Positions 26,642-33,631 of a DNA stretch of 34,577 nucleotides are shown in pieces. The notes beneath the pieces are model-generated. The model was not told the DNA's origin. It worked only from the letters and a program-made list of their open reading frames with translations, and searched no databases. Made by a program: the position numbers and the translations under genes. Each line of letters opens with the position of its first letter. The stretch's first letter is position 1. Origin of the DNA: Acidobacteriota bacterium (GTDB taxonomy: Bacteria; Acidobacteriota; UBA6911); the NCBI GenBank assembly GCA_003225335.1, contig QHZE01000198.1, positions 1-34,577 on the forward strand, read 5' to 3'.

Positions 26642-27622
26642 ATGCGCGCATATCTGATTGCAACTCCGGCGATCCTGGTGCTTGCGGGCTGCGGTCTCGC
26701 AGAACGAGGCAGAAGTGTTCTCTGGGGAGAGGATCATGGAACGGCCGCAGTCGTGATCGCGGACAAGGTATTTACCAAGAGCGACCTGCAGAGGTTTTTC
26801 GACAGCCGGTTGAGCGATTTTCGCGATCCTGACAAGGCGGACCGGGTAAAGTCCAACTTGCTGGAGACTTTTGTTGAAGAGAGGCTGCTGCTGCTCCGGG
26901 CGGAACGGTTGCGGGTCGAGCCGAACCCGCAGATGGTGCAGTCCACGATGGCCAGAATCGCAGTAGAAAACCCGAAGCCATCGGGGCCGCCAAGCGCTCC
27001 GGGCCCCGATGCTGAGCTCGAGCGAAGCTTGGCCGAAAGCCTGAAGATCCAGCAATACCTGCGCGATTATCTTCTAAGGAACGTGACGGTCAGCGAAGCA
27101 GAATGCGAGGAGTATTACCGGCAACATCTCGAAGACTACGTGCGGAATGACGTCGTTCATGTGCGCGAGATACTCGTAGACGATGGCGCCCGGGCCGAGA
27201 GAATCCTGAGCTCATTGAATCAGCAGAAAAATAAGAACTTTGGCGAGCTTGCGCGCGTCTATTCCAAGGCGCCCAGCGCGGCCGACGGCGGCGATCTTGG
27301 AACTTTCCAGAGGGGGGATCTTCCCGAGAATCTGGAAAAAGTCGTTTTTCGCCTGGCGCCGACCATGGTAAGCCCGATCGTGCAAACCAGGTACGGATAT
27401 CACATCTTTCTGTTGGAAGAAAAGATACTCGCGCACCAGCAGCAGTTTTACGAAGTCAAAGACGAAATTCAGGAGAAGCTGCTGCTTCAACGGGAGCGAG
27501 ACTTGATCGCCAGGGAAGTGGATTCATTGATGAAGCAAACACCGGTAAAGGTTCATCTGGAGAATCTGGATTTCAAATATCTCGGGAACCGTTTCTCCGG
27601 CGAAGGAGCAATCTCGCCATGA
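26642..27622 (+). CDS. Peptidyl-prolyl cis-trans isomerase lipoprotein (parvulin/PpiC type)
   Basis: Periplasmic folding factor. The N-terminus MRAYLIATPAILVLAGCG is a lipoprotein signal with lipobox LAGC (Cys17). A SurA-N-like helical segment follows (FTKSDLQRFFDSRLSDFRD). A parvulin domain lies at about 168-262 (VHVREILVDD, NFGELARVYSKAPSAADGGD, LGTFQRGDLP, VQTRYGYHIFLLEEK). A TTG at 26636 would add only two residues; the ATG at 26642 is preferred. The stop overlaps the start of the next chaperone gene (ATGA), so the two are co-translated. Likely role: outer-membrane protein biogenesis. Confidence 0.9.
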   Translation: MRAYLIATPAILVLAGCGLAERGRSVLWGEDHGTAAVVIADKVFTKSDLQRFFDSRLSDFRDPDKADRVKSNLLETFVEERLLLLRAERLRVEPNPQMVQSTMARIAVENPKPSGPPSAPGPDAELERSLAESLKIQQYLRDYLLRNVTVSEAECEEYYRQHLEDYVRNDVVHVREILVDDGARAERILSSLNQQKNKNFGELARVYSKAPSAADGGDLGTFQRGDLPENLEKVVFRLAPTMVSPIVQTRYGYHIFLLEEKILAHQQQFYEVKDEIQEKLLLQRERDLIAREVDSLMKQTPVKVHLENLDFKYLGNRFSGEGAISP

Positions 27623-28578
27623 AGAGCATCCTCGGGGCTCTATGCGCATTTTGTTTAGCGGTTCCCGGTGGGTCTGCAAAAGTCGTGGATCGTATTGTTG
27701 CCCAGGTGAACGATGACATAATCACCCTCTCCGACTTGAACCGGGAAATGGCGGAGCTGCGGGAGGATCTGGCAACAAAATATTCCGGTGAGCGGTTGGA
27801 GGAAGAGATCAAAAAAGCCGAAAAGGATGTGCTCGACGCCCTCATTCAAGAGAAGCTGCTCTTGCAGAAGGCGACGGAGCTCGGCTTTTCCGCCAACGTC
27901 GATATCCAGGTCGCCGCATTCATCGAAAAGGTGCGCAAGGAAAACAACGTAAAGGACATGCAGGAGTTTGAGCGCCTTCTCAACCAACAGGGCAGGAGCC
28001 TGCCGGGGTTCCGGGAGATGATCCGGAAAAAGATCATCACCGACGGTTTGATTCAAGAGCTCGTGGGCTCGCACATCACCGTCCTCACCACAGAGATCGA
28101 AAAATTTTACAGGGAACATGCGCGGGAATTCACGAAACCCGAAGAGGTCGCCCTCAGCGAGATTGTGATTCCCGTGGAGGGCGCCGAGGACGAAGCCAAG
28201 ACCAAGGCCGATGAAGTGCGCCAGCAGATCCTCAAGGGAGAGTCCTTCGCAACACTGGCCAGCCAGTATTCAAAAGGGCGTACCGCAAGTAAAGGAGGAA
28301 GTATCGGAACCTACGTCACCGCGAAGTTGAATCCCGAGACTGCGCGGGCCATTGCCGATGTAAAGGAAAGTGAGGTTACTCCTGCTTTGAAGACAAAAGA
28401 GGGGTACGTGATCTATCGCGTGGATACCCGGAAGGCTGCCTCGCTGGTCCCGATGGAAGAGGTCAAACAAGAGATTCAAACGCAACTCTGGCGGCAAAAA
28501 TTCAACCCGGAACTGCAGAGATTCGTGGCCCAGTTGAAGGAAGACGCGTATATCCAGATCTTCACCGAAACAAAGTGA
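27619..28578 (+). CDS. SurA-type periplasmic chaperone/peptidyl-prolyl isomerase
   Basis: Chaperone for unfolded outer-membrane proteins in transit through the periplasm. A signal peptide occupies about 1-20 (ILGALCAFCLAVPGGSA). A SurA N-domain follows at about 21-165 (VVDRIVAQVNDDIITLSDLN is the classic opening). One parvulin domain lies at about 175-273 (VALSEIVIPVEG, FATLASQYSKGRTASKGGSIG, KTKEGYVIYRVD). It has one PPIase domain rather than the two of E. coli SurA, as is common outside Proteobacteria. The ATG overlaps the previous stop. A candidate terminator follows at 28612-28732. Confidence 0.92.
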   Translation: MKSILGALCAFCLAVPGGSAKVVDRIVAQVNDDIITLSDLNREMAELREDLATKYSGERLEEEIKKAEKDVLDALIQEKLLLQKATELGFSANVDIQVAAFIEKVRKENNVKDMQEFERLLNQQGRSLPGFREMIRKKIITDGLIQELVGSHITVLTTEIEKFYREHAREFTKPEEVALSEIVIPVEGAEDEAKTKADEVRQQILKGESFATLASQYSKGRTASKGGSIGTYVTAKLNPETARAIADVKESEVTPALKTKEGYVIYRVDTRKAASLVPMEEVKQEIQTQLWRQKFNPELQRFVAQLKEDAYIQIFTETK

Positions 28579-28611
28579 AACGCCCGACCCGAATTTGCAT
28601 TCACCACGCAC

Positions 28612-28732
28612 GGGTCGTGAGAAAAAAGTCGTAGCGCCGGCGTCTCGCCGGCATCTGAGCCTCGACAACTCCTTTTGGGTCAACAGGACCCTTGCCGGCT
28701 GGAAGCCGGCGCTACATTTTTTCTCGCGACCC
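28612..28732 (+). terminator. Long palindrome with terminator-like GC stem and T tract after surA
   Basis: An outer palindrome (28612-28641 against 28705-28732, including GTAGCGCCGGC/GCCGGCGCTAC) encloses a compact stem GCCGGC-TGGAA-GCCGGC (28694-28710) followed by GCTACATTTTTT. That fits an intrinsic terminator for ppiC-surA. The A-run GAAAAAAG on the other side would give the same signal on the minus strand. GTAGCGCCGGC palindromes are likely a repeat family in their own right. Confidence 0.5.
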
Positions 28733-28831
28733 CGGAGTACAGTGAGATGCACGGAAAATCTCTGGTCTCTCTGTGTTTCTCCGTGCCCTCGCAGTGAAAA
28801 AAGGACGAGTAAATCCTGACCGTAAAAATGA

Positions 28832-28859
28832 AACAGGGCGGAATTGCTTCCGCCCTGTT
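28832..28859 (-). terminator. Candidate minus-strand terminator hairpin
   Basis: Perfect 12-bp stem AACAGGGCGGAA/TTCCGCCCTGTT with a 4-nt loop. On the minus strand it is followed by TCATTTTTACGG, so it is oriented to end transcription coming from the S15-type hydrolase gene about 400 bp away. No gene lies between. Confidence 0.45.
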
Positions 28860-29272
28860 CGACAACAACGCATTCGCCAAGCTCGGTCCCAAATCCAGGA
28901 CGCATCGCTTCAGAGATCCCTGGCATCGCGGGAAGGGACCGCGAATACTCCTTTGCTACCGTGACCTGGAGTTCGGAGGCCGAGCTTGGATCACGGGAAA
29001 TAACACTGTTATAACTAAGCATGTCCTGTGCCAGCCGGAGAGTCCGGGGTCGGTGGACTTGTAACACTCTTAATTCCAATAAGTTGTGAAGTATGAGTTT
29101 TTCGGCACAGGCGCCTTTGCGCGCCGCAAGGAACAAAATTTTGAATTTCCGGCTAATGTTTTTTGAACTATGGACGTTTCAATTGCGGATTGACGATTGC
29201 GGATTGCGGATTGAAAACACGCCGGGCGCGGGTTTTCAGTTCCCAATCCGCAATCCGCAATCCGCAATCCAC
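28860..29272. repeat. Gap downstream of the S15-type hydrolase gene with an ATTGCGG palindrome
   Basis: 28860-29180 shows no credible gene. 29182-29272 is an imperfect palindrome made of GGATTGC units: GATTGCGGATTGCGGATTG at 29195-29213 on one side, CAATCCGCAATCCGCAATCC at 29251-29270 on the other, with GAAAAC/GTTTTC near the loop. It ends 3 bp from the stop codon of the minus-strand hydrolase gene. Confidence 0.65.
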
Positions 29273-31066
29273 TTAGTGCGCTTCGTGGCCTGTCGGCTTC
29301 CAAAGGCCGACTCTCACTTGAGATGGCATGCTTCGTGAACAGTAGATGCGCTGTGTCGCCTTCTGGAAATCCGCCTCAGATGCCTCGTAGATGTTCAAAA
29401 ACTTCTGCGGATTGATGTCCACAAGCGGGAACCATGTGCTCTGGATCTGAATCATGATGCGGTGCCCGCGGCGGAAGGTGTGAAATACGTCGGACACGAC
29501 GAACTCCACTTTAGCCGGCTTGCCCGGAGTGAACGGCTCGGGCGCGTCCAAACCGTTCCGGAATTTTCCGCGCATGACTTCACCGCGAACCAGCTGCTGA
29601 TAGGCTCCGAGAGTGTTATTCGTCCCTCCTTTGTCGTCCGGGTACCGGTCGGGATAGACGTCGATCAGCTTGACGATCCAGTCCGAGTCGGTGCCGGTGG
29701 TCGAGACATGCAGGGAGGGAATTACGGGGCCGGCGAGAGTCACGTCCTCTTCGAGCGTGTCGGTCTGATAGACGAGCACATCCGGGCGGCGCGCGGCGAA
29801 GCGCTGGTCGTCTACCATGTAACGCTGGGCCATGCCGGGCGCGAGGCCGGGTATGAACGGCACCGGTTTCCTTTTCGGCGGCCAGGCGTCAAACTTGCGC
29901 CATTGGTTGGTACCGGTTTCGAAGACGTAGGCCTCGGGCAGTTCCATCTTCTCCTTGTCCATGAGGTAGTAGTTGAAGAACGGAAGCTCGATCTTCTCCC
30001 GGAAGAATTCGGCGGTGTTGGAGTCAAAGCGAACATCCCCGAGCGCGTCTCCATTTCCGGAAGCCCAGCCCCCGTGCACCCATGGCCCCATGACCAGGAT
30101 GTTGACACAGCCCGGGCTCTGCGCTTCGACAGCCCGGTACACTTCGAGCGCGCCGAAAAGGTTTTCCGCGTCAAACCAGCCCCCCACCGTCATCACCGCC
30201 GGTTGAATCTTCTTCAGATGCGGCCGGATGTTGCGCGCCTTCCAGAAGGCGTTCCGGCTGTCGTTTTTCATCATGGCGTTCCAGAAGGGCATCTCGTTTT
30301 TGAAGTACTTCTCGTTGGCGTTGCGGAGAGGGCCTAGCCGGAGAAAAAATTCATACCCGTCGTCTGGCGCGCGATCGATCGGGCGGCCCGTATAGACCGT
30401 GGTGGGCTTGGTGAACGGCCATCCGGCGCCGGAGAACCAGCCGAAGGCATGGGCCAGCAGGAATGCTCCGTTATGGTGCCAGTCGTCTGAAGCAAACCAG
30501 TCGGAGACCGGGGCCTGGGGCGAGACGGCCTTGAGTGCAGGATGCGCGTCGATCATTCCGGCGGCCGCATAGAAGCCTGGGTAGGAAATACCCCACATGC
30601 CCACGCGGCCGTTGTTATGCGGAATGTTTTTCAGCAGCCATTCAATCGTGTCGTAGGTATCCGTGCTTTCGTCAATGTCGCGCGGCCCGCTCTTCACCGG
30701 CTTGTGCGGCCGCACGTGTTCGAATTCTCCTTCGGACATCCAGCGGCCGCGGACGTCCTGATACACGATGATGAAGCCTTCTTTGCCAAACAGCGGGGAG
30801 GGGCCGATATCGGCGCGATAACGATCGGCGCCATAGGGCGAGATGCTGTACGGCGTCCGGTTCAGGAGGATCGGATAAGACCGGGAGTGGTCTTTCGGAA
30901 CATAAACAGTGGTGTAGAGGCGCACGCCGTCGCGCATACGGATGTACTGTTCATGCTTGGTGTAGTTTGCTTTGACGTATTCGAGTCCCTGCGCCCGCAG
31001 CGGGCCGCCGAACGTCGCCGCGAGGACAACAGCGAAGACCGACCTGACTATCCACCGGCTTTGCAT
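29273..31066 (-). CDS. Secreted CocE/NonD-type alpha/beta hydrolase (X-Pro dipeptidyl-peptidase S15 family)
   Basis: Serine hydrolase exported by a signal peptide (residues 1-25, VFAVVLAATFGGPLRAQG). The S15 domain covers about 40-340. The strand-turn MRDGVRLYTTVYVPKD opens it, VYQDVRGRW provides the oxyanion region, and the nucleophile is S161 in GMWGISYPGF. The C-terminal jelly-roll domain includes IPSLHVSTTGTDSDWIVKLI and GHRIMIQIQSTWFP. 597 residues, typical for the family, which includes acylases, esterases and peptidases; the substrate is unknown. The start is fixed by GGGAGGAA before the ATG. It is monocistronic. Confidence 0.92.
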   Translation of the reverse strand: MQSRWIVRSVFAVVLAATFGGPLRAQGLEYVKANYTKHEQYIRMRDGVRLYTTVYVPKDHSRSYPILLNRTPYSISPYGADRYRADIGPSPLFGKEGFIIVYQDVRGRWMSEGEFEHVRPHKPVKSGPRDIDESTDTYDTIEWLLKNIPHNNGRVGMWGISYPGFYAAAGMIDAHPALKAVSPQAPVSDWFASDDWHHNGAFLLAHAFGWFSGAGWPFTKPTTVYTGRPIDRAPDDGYEFFLRLGPLRNANEKYFKNEMPFWNAMMKNDSRNAFWKARNIRPHLKKIQPAVMTVGGWFDAENLFGALEVYRAVEAQSPGCVNILVMGPWVHGGWASGNGDALGDVRFDSNTAEFFREKIELPFFNYYLMDKEKMELPEAYVFETGTNQWRKFDAWPPKRKPVPFIPGLAPGMAQRYMVDDQRFAARRPDVLVYQTDTLEEDVTLAGPVIPSLHVSTTGTDSDWIVKLIDVYPDRYPDDKGGTNNTLGAYQQLVRGEVMRGKFRNGLDAPEPFTPGKPAKVEFVVSDVFHTFRRGHRIMIQIQSTWFPLVDINPQKFLNIYEASEADFQKATQRIYCSRSMPSQVRVGLWKPTGHEAH

Positions 31067-31409
31067 CGGTTCCTCCCTGGAAGATTTTCAGCTTGCACTA
31101 GAGGTATAACACGAGTTGGCCACCGAGACACGGGGACACAGAGCTGCTTTTGGGAATTCTCTGTGGCTCCGTGCCCCTTTCGGTCAAATGACAAATGACC
31201 AATGACCAATGAAAAATGACAAATGGCAGTTCGCTGTCCGGATTTCTAACTTCTATTTGTCATTTTCTCTGCCTCTCCAGCTCCCTGCATAAGGGTGACA
31301 TCACCGTGTCCTCAAGTTTGGTGAAAGGTTGTGTTAATGTTTTGTTTCCTGGAAGGCGCGCCAGCATTCAGCGGTTTTGGAGGGGCATACACTGGATCGA
31401 GGAGAGACG
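31067..31409. repeat. Divergent gap with heptad microsatellite and CACGG palindrome
   Basis: 31119-31186 is an imperfect palindrome of the CACAGAG/CACGGAG type (ACCGAGACACGGGGACACAG against CTCTGTGGCTCCGTGCCCCT). From 31188 ATG recurs every 7 bases six times (31188, 31195, 31202, 31209, 31216, 31223). The last units AAAATGACAAAT (31213-31224) pair perfectly with ATTTGTCATTTT (31255-31266). No clear promoter for the DUF2461 gene. Confidence 0.7.
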
Positions 31410-32102
31410 ATGACGGAAGACAAGGCAATATTCAGCAGAGAGACGTTTCGTTTTTTCAGAGATCTGGAGAAGAACAACCGGAAGGAATGGATGCATGAGA
31501 ACCGCGACCGGTACGAAGCGCACATTGTCGCGCCCTTTCGACGGCTGCTGGAGGCTCTGACACCGGCGGTCAAGAAGCTCAATCCGGCGTTCGATACAGG
31601 CGGCCGGACGGGCCAGAATTTCTCGCGCATCAACCGGGACATTCGCTTCGCCAAGGACAAGAGTCCGTACCGGGCTCAGATGTATCTGACCCTCTCCGAA
31701 GCCGCGCCGAAAAAGCTGGAGGCCGGTCAGCTTTACGTAGGCGTGTCACCGGACGCAGTCACCGCAGGGTTTCGCATCTACGGAGAGCGGCGGAAAGGAC
31801 CTCTGGCAGAAATTACGCGGCCGCGCGCCGTCGCAAACGTCTCCTGGCTTGACGCGCAGGCAAGGAGCCTGGGCAGGAATTACGAAAGCTACTGGCACGC
31901 AACCGAGAAGGGAGAATGGGTAAAGCACGAAGGCTGGCCCGTGGACGGCAAAGACTGGGAAAGGCTGCAGGCGTGGATCGTTCGGCGGAAGATGAAGCCC
32001 GCAGAGGCGGCGAAACCGCAATTCGTGAAAGAGGTTGAAACAACGTTCAACGACCTGATGCCTCTGTGGAGGATGACCTCCGGCAAGGACTGGAACCCTT
32101 AG
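31410..32102 (+). CDS. DUF2461 (TIGR02453) family protein
   Basis: A 230-residue protein of the conserved DUF2461/TIGR02453 family, whose biochemical role is not established. Characteristic segments are FSRETFRFFRDLEKNNRKEW near the start, the conserved RINRDIRFAKDKSPYRAQMY, YVGVSPDAVTAGFRIYG and LMPLWRMTSGKDW at the end. It is predicted cytoplasmic, with no signal or membrane helix. A TTG at 31377 is in frame, but GAGGAGAGA sits just before the ATG at 31410, which is chosen. The TAG stop runs directly into a palindromic repeat. Confidence 0.9.
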   Translation: MTEDKAIFSRETFRFFRDLEKNNRKEWMHENRDRYEAHIVAPFRRLLEALTPAVKKLNPAFDTGGRTGQNFSRINRDIRFAKDKSPYRAQMYLTLSEAAPKKLEAGQLYVGVSPDAVTAGFRIYGERRKGPLAEITRPRAVANVSWLDAQARSLGRNYESYWHATEKGEWVKHEGWPVDGKDWERLQAWIVRRKMKPAEAAKPQFVKEVETTFNDLMPLWRMTSGKDWNP

Positions 32103-32242
32103 CGCCTTCGCGGTGAAAACTCCGCCTAATTTAACCGCGAAGGCAGCGAAGAGCGCAAAAAGAGGCGGACCTTTCAAGTGCAGGCTAAAGCCTGAACTCC
32201 ATACTTGCTTCAGCCAGGTTTGGAGTTCAGCCAGATTCGTCG
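32102..32242. repeat. CGCGAAGG hairpin and inverted GGAGTTCAGGC arms after the DUF2461 gene
   Basis: A hairpin with arms GCGCCTTCGCGGT (32102-32114) and ACCGCGAAGGC (32134-32144) begins at the DUF2461 stop codon. A lone arm of the GGAGTTCAGGC family follows at 32181-32200, with a partial opposite arm GGAGTTCAG at 32222-32230. Confidence 0.7.
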
Positions 32243-32370
32243 TCAGTTCGGCAGGCCATTGTGCGAGGCCCGGGCGCCCCACGTCAGCCAGCCGTCATCT
32301 ATGCAATACAGGCTTCCCGACCGTGTGGCAACATAGACTTTCCCGCCGGCAATGGAGGTCTCGTTTGCCC
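32243..32370 (-). pseudogene. Beta-propeller (PQQ-like repeat) C-terminal remnant
   Basis: On the minus strand, about 40 codons ending at the stop 32243-32245 read ANETSIAGGKVYVATRSGSL followed by YCID. That matches one blade of a PQQ/BamB-like beta-propeller (pattern xxVYVGTxDGxLYALD). An in-frame stop lies a few codons upstream, so only the last blade survives. Probably a gene relic between DUF2461 and DUF190. The parent protein cannot be identified. The remainder to 32494 shows nothing recognisable. Confidence 0.4.
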
Positions 32371-32494
32371 AACTCGCTCACCCCGGAATCCGCGAGACTC
32401 GCTCGCGGCGCAGTCTTTCGAGTTCTGCCCTGAGTGGCGCCAGCATCCCGATGGCGCCTGGGCGCAGATTCCCACGCGGCCAAGTGACGGGAAA

Positions 32495-32833
32495 TCAAGG
32501 CGGGTTGGCGCTGTACTTGATCACGCGGACCTTCTCCAGGGTGATGAGCCCGTCACGCACCATCCTGTCCATCTCCGGCAGAAAAGCGTTGATCTTCTCT
32601 TCCTTGTCAACGATCTCGACGATGATGGGCAAGTCCTCGCTCAAGCGGAGGATCTTTGCGGTGTGCAGGCGGGAGTGCGCGCCGAAACCCATGGGCCCCC
32701 GCAGAACCGTAGCGCCTGCCAGCCCCATCTCGCGCGCCTTGACGACAATGGCTTCGTAAAGGGGTTGGTGGTGCCATTTGTCGAGCTCGCCGATGTAAAT
32801 CCGGAGCAAGCATCCTTCGCCTTCGAGCTTCAT
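32495..32833 (-). CDS. DUF190 family protein, CrcB-associated
   Basis: A 112-residue protein of the DUF190 family, which resembles PII-like small signalling proteins and is often found beside crcB. Conserved stretches are LLRIYIGELDKWHHQPLYEA, GATVLRGPMGFG, ILRLSEDLPIIVEIVDKEEK and LITLEKVRVI. The ATG is preceded by GGAGGAA and overlaps the crcB stop by 4 nt (ATGA), so the two are translated together. A regulatory or accessory role in fluoride export is inferred from this linkage. The in-frame region upstream of the ATG is only the crcB shadow. Confidence 0.88.
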   Translation of the reverse strand: MKLEGEGCLLRIYIGELDKWHHQPLYEAIVVKAREMGLAGATVLRGPMGFGAHSRLHTAKILRLSEDLPIIVEIVDKEEKINAFLPEMDRMVRDGLITLEKVRVIKYSANPP

Positions 32834-33252
32834 GACATTCCTCCATGAAGACCGGATTGCAGTAGCAGACCGCAAACCCGACCCAGATACACTGCCAGCA
32901 GTCCGAGAACGTTGGACCCCCCCACGTTGAGCGCAATCCAGAACCATTCCCCGTCGCGTGCCAGGTTGAGCGTCTGGAGACCGTAGCTGGAAAACGTAGT
33001 GTATCCGCCGCAAAACCCGATCATAAGAAAATCCCGCCACTCCGGTGAGAACCACATGCGACCCATGGAAGGGCCTGAGACGGCGGCAAGGAACCCGATG
33101 GCAAAACATCCCGAAACATTGACGATGAGCGTACCCAGCGGGAAGACGGCAGACCAGGCGTGGTATTGCCATTCTGAGATCAGGCCGTTGACGCCATAGC
33201 GTGCCGCGGTACCCAGTGCTCCCCCGAGCGAGAGCAGCAGCAGTCTCAACAT
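32830..33252 (-). CDS. crcB: Fluoride-specific ion channel CrcB (Fluc)
   Basis: Small membrane channel that exports fluoride; it works as an antiparallel dimer. It is 140 residues long with four hydrophobic helices. Family signatures are GGALGTAARYGVN (10-22), GTLIVNVSGCF (40-50) with the conserved Asn of the pore, and GGYTTFSSY (82-90) with the central Na+ site and Phe box. It is first in a two-gene operon with the DUF190 gene. The upstream region is the repeat copy B; no fluoride riboswitch was recognised there. Confidence 0.93.
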   Translation of the reverse strand: MLRLLLLSLGGALGTAARYGVNGLISEWQYHAWSAVFPLGTLIVNVSGCFAIGFLAAVSGPSMGRMWFSPEWRDFLMIGFCGGYTTFSSYGLQTLNLARDGEWFWIALNVGGSNVLGLLAVYLGRVCGLLLQSGLHGGMS

Positions 33253-33266
33253 GACGCACCCCCCGA

Positions 33267-33433
33267 TAGCTGGAAAGAATTTTCGTCTGCGTAAACATTA
33301 CAAAATGAAACCACAGATGAACACAGATGAACACAGCACAGCCCAGCCGCAACCAAAAAAAATCTCAGGATGCGTGCGCTCCCAGGAGAACGCACAAAAA
33401 TCCCTTGCAAAAAGCAAAGGATTTTCGGGTTAG
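33267..33433. repeat. Large composite palindromic repeat, copy B (empty site)
   Basis: Collinear with copy A (18853-19108): GGAAAGAATTTTCG, then AAACCACAGATGAACACAG units, the CCGCAACC and AATCTC blocks, AGGATGCGTGCGCTC and AAAGGATTTTCGGGTTAG (33416-33433). It lacks the left terminal arm and the 69-bp hairpin that copy A carries between ATCTC and AGGATG (junction here at 33366/33367). It lies directly before crcB. Confidence 0.8.
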
Positions 33434-33450
33434 TAGTAATAGTACAGATT

Positions 33451-33524
33451 CCCTTTGCGCGCTTAGCGCCTTCGCGGTGAAACTGAGGCCGAATTAACCG
33501 CGAAGACGCGAAGTGCGCAAAGGG
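33451..33524. repeat. Hairpin of the CTTCGCGG/CCGCGAAG family
   Basis: Arms 33451-33478 and 33497-33524 pair at 25 of 28 positions around an 18-nt loop. In copy A the flanking TAGTAG..CAGAT and GTTCATC..GTGGTTTCGT segments are close together, so this hairpin looks inserted in the right half of copy B. Confidence 0.75.
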
Positions 33525-33631
33525 CTTGGCCGTGTTCCCTGTGTTCATCTGTGGTTTCGTCCATACTCTTGGTTGCGGCTCAGGTGTGAACCTTGTGTGC
33601 ACCACCTGGCCAGCACTGTAAGCGGTTCTGC

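Noticed and set aside
31185..31270. Possible CRISPR-like array (regular 7-nt repeats)
   Set aside because: The units are far too short and contiguous, with no spacers; a microsatellite-like palindrome. No cas genes and no CRISPR array seen anywhere.
33253..33451. Fluoride riboswitch before crcB
   Set aside because: None of the conserved crcB-motif sequence blocks could be placed; the region is the composite repeat copy B.
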